Part shown: piece by piece, positions 8,452-14,407 of the stretch
Layout: each line of letters opens with the position of its first letter
How positions within the stretch are numbered: the first letter of the stretch is position 1
IMG/VR virus record: IMGVR_UViG_3300032213_001428
Location: 1 to 38,690 of that record
DNA length: 38,690 nucleotides
Origin: a virus
Direction: 5' to 3' (one strand)
The notes under the pieces: model-generated
The model's input: only the letters and a program-made list of their open reading frames with translations
Told to the model about the DNA's origin: nothing
The model's database searches: none
Translations under genes and position numbers: made by a program

Positions 8452-8883
8452 TTAGAGCACGCAAGCGGCCAGCGCGTCAAGTAGGTGCACGGTACGAGCG
8501 TTTCGCATTACAACGACTCTGCCGAACTCGCTCCATTCGGCGCGGGTCCAGTCCATCGAGATCGCGGCGGTGGCGGCGTTGAAGACGTAGACCTCCTCCT
8601 GCACTTGGACGACGAGCCAGCACTGGCCCCCGTGCAACGAGTGGCGGTTGGCCCAGTACCGCTGGCCCGTCGTCCAGTGCTCCAGTCGCACCGGGGTGGC
8701 GGGGCGCTTGGGGAACTCGGGCAGGACTTTCAGCTCCACCCACCCCCGCAGTGCTAGGGTAGCTTCTGCGATGTACAGGTCCGGCGTGTCGCGTTTGACC
8801 CGGTTCTCGACGCGCTCGACGAACGCCGCCGGACCGAGGACGCGCCGGAACCAGTCGTAGAGCCGCTGCTCAGGGAGTCGCAT
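8452..8883 (-). CDS. VRR-NUC-like nuclease (143 aa)
   Basis: The pattern E(24)-N-R-V...TPDLY...GWVELKV is that of the PD-(D/E)XK VRR-NUC family: an early acidic residue, an Asp in PDL at about residue 34, and the ExK pair in WVELK at about residues 48-52, followed by R..Q..W. Such small nucleases act on branched or flapped DNA as stand-alone phage Holliday-junction-type enzymes. The gene is the last of the early region and overlaps the 67-aa gene by 14 bases. The family is inferred from motifs; the substrate is unknown. Confidence 0.72.
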   Translation of the reverse strand: MRLPEQRLYDWFRRVLGPAAFVERVENRVKRDTPDLYIAEATLALRGWVELKVLPEFPKRPATPVRLEHWTTGQRYWANRHSLHGGQCWLVVQVQEEVYVFNAATAAISMDWTRAEWSEFGRVVVMRNARTVHLLDALAACVL

Positions 8884-9073
8884 GGCCGCTCCGTGGGGTC
8901 TCCGGGGCCTCCGGCGGGGTCGCTTCGGGCTTCGGGATAGTGGTACCGGTATGGTAATAGCCCGGCAGTGCTTCGGGCGCTCTTCGGGGCCTCTCTCGTG
9001 TGCCTATCGGCTCGCGCATTTTGGCCCGGTAGTAGGCGGGCAGATCGGTATCGGACAAGTCCCAGCTGCTCAT
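8870..9073 (-). CDS. Small proline-rich protein (67 aa)
   Basis: It starts MSSWDLSDTDLPAYYRAKMR and is Pro- and Glu-rich in the second half (KPEATPPEAPETP). It overlaps the 129-aa gene upstream by four bases (ATGA) and the nuclease gene downstream by 14 bases, so it is part of a coupled operon. No family is recognised. The second half is probably disordered. Confidence 0.55.
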   Translation of the reverse strand: MSSWDLSDTDLPAYYRAKMREPIGTRERPRRAPEALPGYYHTGTTIPKPEATPPEAPETPRSGHATP

Positions 9074-9459
9074 GCTCCCGCCCTCCGCAGTGCGTTGGCC
9101 AGCCGCATAGCGGCCACGCCGGGGTTGGGCGCTCCAGTGAAGATCGCGGGGTCAATACCCCAAACGGCGCACAGGGCGAGTCGCGCCTCGCGGGTCTTGT
9201 GGATAATCAGCAGCGACTGCACGGTATCGAGTGGTCGCGCCGCCTTTGGCACTGGGGGCAGCTCCCGCACGGCTTGGACCGTCCGGGGGGCGGGCTCCCG
9301 ATGGTGCACGACGGTGCCCTCGCGCAGCGTGTGGCCCGATTCGGTGGTGTACGAGTAGCCATTCTTGCGGGCGTACTCGCCTTTGGCCCAGTAGGGCACG
9401 TAGTCCGGGTCTCCGCTGGGGCGGGGGGCGTGTTCGGTGTGGGCGGTGAACTCGGTCAT
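9070..9459 (-). CDS. Unrecognised phage protein (129 aa)
   Basis: The N-terminal half contains YVPYWAKGEYARKNGYSYTT and a Pro-rich linker. The C-terminal 50 residues form a predicted helical domain (TVQSLLIIHKTREARLALCAVWGID). There is no recognisable catalytic motif. Its stop overlaps the next ATG in an ATGA. It starts six bases after the stop of the 84-aa gene and shares the promoter at 9757-9785. Confidence 0.6.
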   Translation of the reverse strand: MTEFTAHTEHAPRPSGDPDYVPYWAKGEYARKNGYSYTTESGHTLREGTVVHHREPAPRTVQAVRELPPVPKAARPLDTVQSLLIIHKTREARLALCAVWGIDPAIFTGAPNPGVAAMRLANALRRAGA

Positions 9460-9465
9460 TGGGGA

Positions 9466-9720
9466 TTACCCCGCTTCGCCGGTGGAGACGTGGACGAGGC
9501 AATCGGCGATCATGTCGCTCCACTTCTCCCCCCCGTCCTCGTTGTACGCGTCCAGTACGGTGTCGAGCGTGGCGTCCTCCAGATAGTCGTTGGCGCAATC
9601 GACGATCTCAGCCGCGCGGGCCAGTGCACCTACTCCGTCGGGGGTCAGGCCGAGCTTGGCCAGCGCCTTGGTGGCTTGCAGCAGCAGTTGGTGCGAGGCG
9701 GGGGTCAGGTTAACTTGCAT
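9466..9720 (-). CDS. Small acidic protein (84 aa), first gene of a promoter cassette
   Basis: It starts MQVNLTPASHQLLLQATKAL and ends WSDMIADCLVHVSTGEAG. The ATG at 9718-9720 follows the conserved leader with GAGGACACCCCACC, so the start is secure. The protein looks helical and acidic. The length and sequence resemble no family I can name. It leads a four-gene unit (84, 129, 67 and 143 aa) behind its own strong promoter. Confidence 0.65.
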   Translation of the reverse strand: MQVNLTPASHQLLLQATKALAKLGLTPDGVGALARAAEIVDCANDYLEDATLDTVLDAYNEDGGEKWSDMIADCLVHVSTGEAG

Positions 9721-9785
9721 GGTGGGGTGTCCTCTATCGGTTGGTTGAAAAGCTTGATTATAACACGGGTGGGGCAGGCTGTCAA
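9721..9785 (-). promoter_or_regulatory. Strong sigma70-type promoter and conserved leader (copy 1)
   Basis: On the minus strand TTGACA (9785-9780) and TATAAT (9762-9757) are separated by 17 bases, with an extended TGT before the -10. The leader contains AACCAACCGATAGAGGACA, which provides the ribosome-binding site. The TGA inside TTGACA is the stop codon of the preceding 74-aa gene. Both hexamers are perfect consensus. Confidence 0.92.
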
Positions 9786-10006
9786 GTATTTCCCCGCAGC
9801 CGCTCGTCGATAAACGTCTCCAGCGCCCGCAGTGCGAGCCACTGGTCCAGCTCCCGTCCGGAGCAATCCCGCACCGAAAGCTCGAACTCGGCCTCCACGC
9901 GGGGGTAGTCGATTTCGGCGCTGAAGTCGATGCGCTGACCATCCAGCAGCATTTCGCCCCGGATGGTCGCCCCGGCCACGCGAAGGGCGGCGCGCTTAGG
10001 CTGCAT
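9782..10006 (-). CDS. Small phage protein (74 aa)
   Basis: The preferred start MQPKRAALRVAGATIRG at 10006 overlaps the upstream 152-aa gene by 11 bases. An in-frame start at 10030 is possible but overlaps more. The protein has a beta-rich first half with alternating hydrophobics (FSAEIDYPRVEAEFEL) and a helical end (LALRALETFIDERLRG). Its TGA stop lies within the -35 box of the next promoter. No family is recognised. Confidence 0.55.
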   Translation of the reverse strand: MQPKRAALRVAGATIRGEMLLDGQRIDFSAEIDYPRVEAEFELSVRDCSGRELDQWLALRALETFIDERLRGNT

Positions 10007-10454
10007 TTGCGGCGGCCTCGCGCAGTGCACGGCGCAGCATGTTGCCCAGATTCATCCGCTGCATGCCGGGGTTGAGGTGGGAGAAGCGCTCGAGCAGATC
10101 AGCGATCGAGGAGCCGGTCGCGTTCGATACGGTCGCGTAGACCGACATCAGCACCAGCGGGCGCAGTTGCAGTGCCACGCTGTCGCCCTTGTCGATCGAT
10201 CGCTTGGTTGCGCCCTCGGTGGTCAGCGCCTTGTACGCCTCGTATTGGGGCAGGTACCCGGCGAAGACCACGCCGTTTTTGCGCTCCTCGATCAGTCGGG
10301 CGGTGGTGGGGGCGGTGATGGTGGTGTGGCCCGAGAGTGCGCCGTTGCGCACCTTAATGCTCACGTCGCCGGGAGTGCGAACGGTGGTCCATCCACCTGT
10401 AACGCTGACGATTTCGACTTGGAGACCGGTCTTGGTGATTGTAGCTACTTGCAT
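9996..10454 (-). CDS. Unrecognised phage protein (152 aa)
   Basis: It opens with a beta-rich domain of about 60 residues (TITKTGLQVEIVSVTGGWTT, then DVSIKVRNG), followed by a helical C-terminal part (SSIADLLERFSHLNPGMQR and NLGNMLRRALREAA). The ATG directly follows the repeated leader GAGGACATCAAA. The N-terminal fold could be a small barrel, but I cannot assign it. It leads a two-gene unit with the 74-aa protein. Confidence 0.65.
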   Translation of the reverse strand: MQVATITKTGLQVEIVSVTGGWTTVRTPGDVSIKVRNGALSGHTTITAPTTARLIEERKNGVVFAGYLPQYEAYKALTTEGATKRSIDKGDSVALQLRPLVLMSVYATVSNATGSSIADLLERFSHLNPGMQRMNLGNMLRRALREAAANAA

Positions 10455-10519
10455 TTTGATGTCCTCTATTGGTTGGTTGGTGAAGTCTCAATTATAACAC
10501 TGGTGCAACAGGTTGTCAA
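10455..10519 (-). promoter_or_regulatory. Strong sigma70-type promoter and conserved leader (copy 2)
   Basis: TTGACA (10519-10514), a 17-base spacer and TATAAT (10496-10491) with TGT extension lie on the minus strand. The leader contains AACCAACCAATAGAGGACA. The TGA in the -35 box is the stop codon of the preceding 93-aa gene. Confidence 0.92.
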
Positions 10520-10797
10520 GTATTGCCAGCGACAGCCTTTGTCGCACCTGCGACATACTCGGCCACGCTCTCGTCCCAGCGGGCGGCGGGCCAGTAGGCG
10601 ACGAAATGGTGGCCGTTGTACGCGATGCAGTGGGTCACGAACGCGTCCATCTGCGGCACGCTGAGCGTCTCGGCGATCTCCTCGATTTCGCATCCGACGC
10701 ACACGACGCCGTAGGTGCTGCTGCGGTACTCGATGGGGCGCAGTCCGCGCTCCACGATCTCGTCGATCAGGGCGGCGGTGGTGTTCAGTATCATCAT
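10516..10797 (-). CDS. Small phage protein, paralog of the adjacent 97-aa protein (93 aa)
   Basis: This protein shares the pattern of its upstream neighbour: an N-terminal helix (TTAALIDEIVERGLRP against TADLIDAIANRELPV), a middle with Cys residues, and the end YWPAARWDESVAEYVA against YWPAEIWDERVSEYVA. The two therefore look like a tandem duplication that has diverged. ATG ATG follows the repeated leader. No known family is recognised. The stop lies in the next promoter. Confidence 0.65.
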   Translation of the reverse strand: MMILNTTAALIDEIVERGLRPIEYRSSTYGVVCVGCEIEEIAETLSVPQMDAFVTHCIAYNGHHFVAYWPAARWDESVAEYVAGATKAVAGNT

Positions 10798-10858
10798 GGG
10801 TGTCCTCTATTGGTTGGTTAAAAGACTTTATTATAACACCGGTGCAACAGGTTGTCAA
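10798..10858 (-). promoter_or_regulatory. Strong sigma70-type promoter and conserved leader (copy 3)
   Basis: TTGACA (10858-10853), 17 bases, then TATAAT (10835-10830) with TGT extension on the minus strand. The leader AACCAACCAATAGAGGACA ends next to the ATG of the 93-aa gene. The stop codon of the 97-aa gene (10857-10855) is the TGA of TTGACA. Confidence 0.92.
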
Positions 10859-11148
10859 TCCCCCATCACGCCGGGGGGTGTCGCAAATGCGACTCCGGAG
10901 GCGTCGGCGATCATGGCGACGTACTCCGAGACCCGCTCGTCCCAGATTTCGGCGGGCCAATAGACCGTGTAGCCCTCGCCGGGTACTTCCCGCACGATGG
11001 CCCCGGCTCGCGGTAGCCCGTCCATATCGGAACCTCGGGCGATGAACGTCGAAACGCAGGGGGCGCTCGTCGCGCCGTACCAAAGGACCGGCAGCTCCCG
11101 GTTGGCGATCGCGTCGATCAAGTCAGCGGTGATAGTCGAAATTCTCAT
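10855..11148 (-). CDS. Small phage protein, paralog of the downstream 93-aa protein (97 aa)
   Basis: I choose the ATG at 11148 (MRISTITADLIDAIANR) because AAGAGGATAACC lies upstream and this start leaves a seven-base gap to the previous gene; an in-frame ATG at 11187 would overlap that gene. The protein resembles its neighbour over its full length, most clearly in YWPAEIWDERVSEYVA. The two genes arose by tandem duplication and each is now followed by its own promoter. Function unknown. Confidence 0.65.
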   Translation of the reverse strand: MRISTITADLIDAIANRELPVLWYGATSAPCVSTFIARGSDMDGLPRAGAIVREVPGEGYTVYWPAEIWDERVSEYVAMIADASGVAFATPPGVMGD

Positions 11149-11155
11149 GGTGTGG

Positions 11156-11359
11156 TTATCCTCTTTTATAGTGTACAGGTCGTTCATATTGGCCCCGCTC
11201 GTCGCGGTAGATGCTTACCCAGTGGCCCCATCGCGTGCCGTTGTCCCATCCCCATTGGCGCGTTTCGCCGTACGCGATTGGTGGGCTGCACGGGTCCCAG
11301 GCCTCCAAGAGGCCCTCGGACTCTAGCGCGTCGTTCAGCGTGTCGAACCGGTTGCGCAT
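11156..11359 (-). CDS. Small phage protein (67 aa)
   Basis: It contains a helical N-terminus (FDTLNDALESEGLLEAW), then an aromatic-rich stretch (ETRQWGWDNGTRWGHWVSIY) and a basic end. Six tryptophans in 67 residues is striking. The start ATG shares one base with the previous stop (TAATG), indicating translational coupling. No family is recognised. Confidence 0.6.
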   Translation of the reverse strand: MRNRFDTLNDALESEGLLEAWDPCSPPIAYGETRQWGWDNGTRWGHWVSIYRDERGQYERPVHYKRG

Positions 11360-11556
11360 TATTTCGCACCTCCCGTTGGCGCACTCTCGGCGATGTCGAA
11401 CAGCGCATTCTCAGCGTCTTCGAGCTTTCGCTCCACCGCGTCCAGCAGTGCACGCTCTTCGGGCTCCACGATGCCCAACCGGCGGGCATGCCAGCACAGG
11501 CCGAGGAGAAGGGAGACGTCCAAGGCGTCCAGATCGAGGGGTGTGGTAGCGGCCAT
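11359..11556 (-). CDS. Small acidic helical protein (65 aa)
   Basis: I take the start at MAATTPLDLDALDVSLL (11556), two bases after the upstream stop. The sequence is rich in Leu, Glu and Ala, and heptad-like spacing (LLDAVERKLEDAENALFDIAE) suggests a coiled coil. No family is recognised. It is the second gene in a four-gene unit from promoter copy 4. Confidence 0.58.
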   Translation of the reverse strand: MAATTPLDLDALDVSLLLGLCWHARRLGIVEPEERALLDAVERKLEDAENALFDIAESAPTGGAK

Positions 11557-11558
11557 GA

Positions 11559-11828
11559 TTATGCACGCTCCACGGTGCCGACCATTTCGCCGTCCATGAT
11601 TTCGCACAAGATGTGCTTGGCGATGTTTATCGCCTGTCGTGCCCGCTCCACGTCGCCGTGCGCCATCAGCTCCTGCGCGTCGGACATGAAGCTCATCGCA
11701 ACCATGTTCGCACCGGTGAATCGGTAGGTGATCGAGCCGCGCACGCTGTCCATGAATTGCTCAATGTCGGCGACGCCGTACATCCGGGCATTTGCGTCGC
11801 GCTGGCTGGTGGTAAGTGTGGTCATCAT
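11559..11828 (-). CDS. Small phage protein (89 aa), first gene of a cassette
   Basis: The ATG follows GAGGACACAAC of the repeated leader. The protein is soluble and mostly helical (NARMYGVADIEQFMDS, then HGDVERARQAINIAKHIL). Within it YRFTGANMVAMSFMSDAQEL could form a short hairpin. No family is recognised. Confidence 0.62.
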   Translation of the reverse strand: MMTTLTTSQRDANARMYGVADIEQFMDSVRGSITYRFTGANMVAMSFMSDAQELMAHGDVERARQAINIAKHILCEIMDGEMVGTVERA

Positions 11829-11890
11829 GTTGTGTCCTCTATCGGTTGGTTGAAAAGCCCGATTATAACACGGGTACTACAGGCTGTCAA
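11829..11890 (-). promoter_or_regulatory. Strong sigma70-type promoter and conserved leader (copy 4)
   Basis: TTGACA (11890-11885), 17 bases, TATAAT (11867-11862) with TGT extension. The leader reads AACCAACCGATAGAGGACA. A small dyad, CCCG and CGGG, flanks the -10. The -35 box lies just inside the 3' end of the 242-aa gene. Confidence 0.92.
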
Positions 11891-12605
11891 GTATCCCCTC
11901 CAGCGCGGTCAGTCCCCCGTTGCAGTGGTGGAAGCGCCCGTACTTCTTCCAACGTTCCTGCACCGAGTGGGAGACGAACCGGGTCATCATCACGATGTGC
12001 GCCCGCGCCGAGGGGTTGCGCCTCGCCGCTTCGTCCGAGTCCAGGTAGTCGATATCGAGCCGCTCGCGGTATTTGTCGCGCAGTTGGAACCCCATCGCCG
12101 ATTGCACACCGAGGAGCCAAACGCCGGGGCGGGCCTTGCCCGAACCGATTGCGGATTGTGGCGCGATGACCGCCGGTGGAACCCGCTGCGGCACGTGCTC
12201 GGGTAGCTGCAGCAGCACCCGCTCGGCCACTCGGTCCGCCACTCGGTCGGCGATGGCGTCCAGCAGCGCTTCCAGTACCCCCGCGAGCCCTCCGGTGGGG
12301 TCGCTTCGGGCCTCGGGCGTGGGGGCCGGTGTACTAATAGGGGCGGCGGGCTCCGGTGGCTTCTCGGGCTTCGCTTCGGGGGCTCGGCGGTTGAACTTGA
12401 CCGCTTGGGTCTGGGCCTGTTCCAGCGCCATTTTGTAGTTGAACACCCGTTGGTCGGTGATCACCACTCGGCGCTCGGCGGGTAGCGCCTCCTGAGCCAA
12501 GGTCAGGGCGTATTTGCGCGGCAGGTCTCGTTTTACGCAGTACAGCTCGAAGAGCCGATGGTTAACGGTTTCGCGCTCGGATTTGGACCAAACTATACGG
12601 GCCAT
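11877..12605 (-). CDS. Phage protein with possible DNA-binding N-terminus (242 aa)
   Basis: Residues 1-75 are basic and helical (ARIVWSKSERETVNHRLFEL, then RRVVITDQRVFNYKMAL) and could form a helix-turn-helix-like domain. A Pro- and Ala-rich linker follows at about residues 75-110, then a helical stretch with VADRVAERVLLQL, and a compact C-terminal domain (residues 165-242) with RFVSHSVQERWKKYGRFHHC. The two-domain layout with a central disordered linker suggests a regulator, but I recognise no specific family. It is preceded by an intrinsic terminator and a weak promoter. Confidence 0.65.
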   Translation of the reverse strand: MARIVWSKSERETVNHRLFELYCVKRDLPRKYALTLAQEALPAERRVVITDQRVFNYKMALEQAQTQAVKFNRRAPEAKPEKPPEPAAPISTPAPTPEARSDPTGGLAGVLEALLDAIADRVADRVAERVLLQLPEHVPQRVPPAVIAPQSAIGSGKARPGVWLLGVQSAMGFQLRDKYRERLDIDYLDSDEAARRNPSARAHIVMMTRFVSHSVQERWKKYGRFHHCNGGLTALEGILDSL

Positions 12606-12633
12606 GGTGGGGGGGTGTCCTCTATGTGTAGGT

Positions 12634-12660
12634 TAAAAAGCGGGGACCCGGAGGCCCCCG
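12634..12660 (-). terminator. Rho-independent terminator with UCCG tetraloop
   Basis: The minus strand reads CGGGGGCC-TCCG-GGTCCCCG, an eight-pair stem (one G-U pair) closed by a C(UCCG)G tetraloop, immediately followed by CTTTTTAA. The hairpin lies after the DUF932-type gene and before the leader of the 242-aa gene, so it should end the upstream transcript. Confidence 0.82.
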
Positions 12661-12687
12661 ATTGAAATGGCAACTATCGCAGCCGGG

Positions 12688-12715
12688 ATTATACCATCGC
12701 TAGCGCGGTGGTCAG
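12688..12715 (-). promoter_or_regulatory. Weaker promoter upstream of a terminator
   Basis: On the minus strand CTGACC (12715-12710), a 16-base spacer, and TATAAT (12693-12688) preceded by TGG (extended -10). The -10 overlaps the stop codon of the DUF932-type gene. Transcripts from here would meet the hairpin at 12641-12660 before reaching the 242-aa gene, whose leader again has ATAGAGGACA. This arrangement could give attenuation. Confidence 0.55.
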
Positions 12716-13666
12716 CGCGTCGCGTTTGAGTCTCGCTCCCGCCCCGAACCATGCCGATTGCAGCCGGGTATCGCGCGATGCCGCCTTGCGCTCGTGGTCC
12801 GCGAACCGGGTGACCGCGTTGAGCAGCCCCCACGCCGTGCCGGTCGCGGATTTGGCGCGTTGGCCCACTCCGTCGAGGTAGATCTTCGTTACCATGTCGA
12901 TCATCGGGCGTTTCGCTTCCACATCGATCGACTCGGCCTCCGCGCCGTAGAACACATCGAGGAAATAGCGGGCGGCTTCCTCTTTCGATACCTTACGTTT
13001 GGACAGGTCCACCGCGTTGGTCTTGAACGAGTCCCATGCGCCGCCCACCAGCCCGAGATCGGTCTTGAATCGCACCGGGTTGAACTGCGTGCTATGCGGC
13101 ACTCGGATTTGCCCCGACTTATTGTCCACCGCGATCGAGAGCGTATTGTTGCAGACCACGCGGGTAGTGGTGAATTGGGCCACGTTCGAGAGCGAGCCGT
13201 CGCAGGAAGTCGCGAGCAGCAGGTAGGGGAGCACGACGTCGCCGCCTCCCACGTCGAACGAGTCATCGGCGCGGGCCAACGCCCAGTAGGTCGAGCCGTT
13301 GCGCAGCATTCCGGCGGTCTCCATGCGGAAGCCCCCGACGTCGCACAGGTCGCGGAAGAACTCCATCACGGCGCGGGGTTGGGTGATGTGGTAGTTGCTC
13401 GACATTACCGAGAGCGGCTTGCCTGTATCCGAGCGGTACAGCGCCCAGCGAGCCGGGACGGTCTCCATGCGGACCGGGTTGCCCTCCTCGTCGCGCACCT
13501 CGTAGGCGATCGCGCCCTTTTTCACCTCCCAGTCGAAGCCCGCCTCGCGGGTCCAAGTGTCCAGTGTCGCGTCCGGCGTCAGCGCCTGTCCCAGTCCGTG
13601 CCACGGGGTTTCGCCCGTGTAGGCCATGTTGGCGCGTCCGTTGGAGAAGTCGAGTTCGTGTGCCAT
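12689..13666 (-). CDS. DUF932 / TIGR03299-type phage protein (325 aa)
   Basis: The N-terminus MAHELDFSNGRANMAYTGETPWHGLG matches the opening of the DUF932 (phage/plasmid-like, TIGR03299) family, as do VMSSNYHITQP, ATSCDGSLSNVAQFTTTRVVCNNTL and the C-terminal LLNAVTRFADHE region. Length is typical. Members are common in phages and plasmids; their biochemical function is unknown. The start has AAAGGAC upstream, overlapping the stop of the 30-aa membrane peptide. A terminator follows. Confidence 0.88.
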   Translation of the reverse strand: MAHELDFSNGRANMAYTGETPWHGLGQALTPDATLDTWTREAGFDWEVKKGAIAYEVRDEEGNPVRMETVPARWALYRSDTGKPLSVMSSNYHITQPRAVMEFFRDLCDVGGFRMETAGMLRNGSTYWALARADDSFDVGGGDVVLPYLLLATSCDGSLSNVAQFTTTRVVCNNTLSIAVDNKSGQIRVPHSTQFNPVRFKTDLGLVGGAWDSFKTNAVDLSKRKVSKEEAARYFLDVFYGAEAESIDVEAKRPMIDMVTKIYLDGVGQRAKSATGTAWGLLNAVTRFADHERKAASRDTRLQSAWFGAGARLKRDALTTALAMV

Positions 13667-13677
13667 GATTTAGTCCT

Positions 13678-13770
13678 TTAGATTGATGATGCGATTGATG
13701 CTAGGATTACGAGGGCCACCAGCATGATCACGCTGGCGGTCCACAAGAGCGCGTCGACGAGGCGCTTCAT
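13678..13770 (-). CDS. Tiny single-span membrane peptide (30 aa)
   Basis: An ATGA overlap with the previous gene (stop at 13767-13769) starts MKRLVDALLWTASVIM and continues as an unbroken hydrophobic stretch of about 20 residues before SSI and a TAA. The positive N-terminus and single membrane helix suggest an inner-membrane peptide with N-in topology. Very small holin-like or inhibitory peptides have this appearance, but no family is recognised. Coupling and composition support it as a real gene. Confidence 0.5.
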   Translation of the reverse strand: MKRLVDALLWTASVIMLVALVILASIASSI

Positions 13771-14063
13771 TTCACGATGTCCATCTGGTCGATTATCATT
13801 TTCTCGATCTCGACGAGGTGCGCCGCTATCCACTCCTCGCCCAATGCAGCACGGGCGGCGGTGGTGTCCATCGAGCGCTGCTGCGTGAACTTGATCGCCA
13901 CTTGGTAGTGCTCGCCCCGGTAGGTCGCCTCGCCGCCTTTGCGAAATACCTCTTTCAGGTACTTCTCGCGGGCCGTCAGCGCTCGGAGCTGGTCGCGCAC
14001 TTGGGCCAGCTCGTCCACCATCGCGGTGGTGATCACTTGGGGCTTGTCTATTGTCTTTGCCAT
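13767..14063 (-). CDS. Conserved-looking phage protein (98 aa)
   Basis: The protein has a helical N-terminus (VDELAQVRDQLRALTAREKYLKEVF), then a beta segment (ATYRGEHYQVAIKFTQQRSMD) and a helical end (TTAARAALGEEWIAAHL). This order, a coiled coil followed by a small beta unit with a basic RS-MDT motif, is familiar from uncharacterised phage proteins. The start follows GAGGACAGAGACC of the repeated leader. Confidence 0.65.
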   Translation of the reverse strand: MAKTIDKPQVITTAMVDELAQVRDQLRALTAREKYLKEVFRKGGEATYRGEHYQVAIKFTQQRSMDTTAARAALGEEWIAAHLVEIEKMIIDQMDIVK

Positions 14064-14129
14064 GGTCTCTGTCCTCTATCGGTTGGTTGGTGAAGGCCCA
14101 ATTATAACACGGGTGCAATACCCTGTCAA
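14064..14129 (-). promoter_or_regulatory. Strong sigma70-type promoter and conserved leader (copy 5)
   Basis: TTGACA (14129-14124), 17 bases, TATAAT (14106-14101) with TGT extension on the minus strand. The leader reads AACCAACCGATAGAGGACA. The TGA of TTGACA is the stop codon of the 93-aa gene. Confidence 0.92.
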
Positions 14130-14407
14130 TCCCCCCATTCCACGATTCGGTCCGCCACGATTTGGGCATACCCCGCTATGTCCACCCACGAGTCCCGGTG
14201 GTTGGGGTCGCCGTTCATGATGCGGGCGATCTTGTGCATGATCATTTCCAGCGATTCGCGTTGGTGCGCTTCCAGTCGCTCCCATCCGGGCAGCGTCCGC
14301 ACCGCGTCTTTCAGCTCCTGCGCGATGATGCCCTGCGTGCGAAAGTCCCCGTAGGCCGCACCCCGCTTCGCGATTATCGCCTCCAGCTCAGTCTTCGATT
14401 GTTGCAT
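14126..14407 (-). CDS. DUF6378-like phage protein (93 aa)
   Basis: The sequence has the features of a widespread small phage family: AKRGAAYGDFRTQGI near the start, then ESLEMIMHKIARIMNGDPNH and SWVDIAGYAQIVAD at the end. The conserved W-x-D-I-x-G-Y and K-I-x-R-I motifs stand out. Function is unknown; an all-helical fold is likely. The family name is from memory of the pattern. The gene overlaps the end of the 393-aa gene by 20 bases. Confidence 0.72.
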   Translation of the reverse strand: MQQSKTELEAIIAKRGAAYGDFRTQGIIAQELKDAVRTLPGWERLEAHQRESLEMIMHKIARIMNGDPNHRDSWVDIAGYAQIVADRIVEWGD

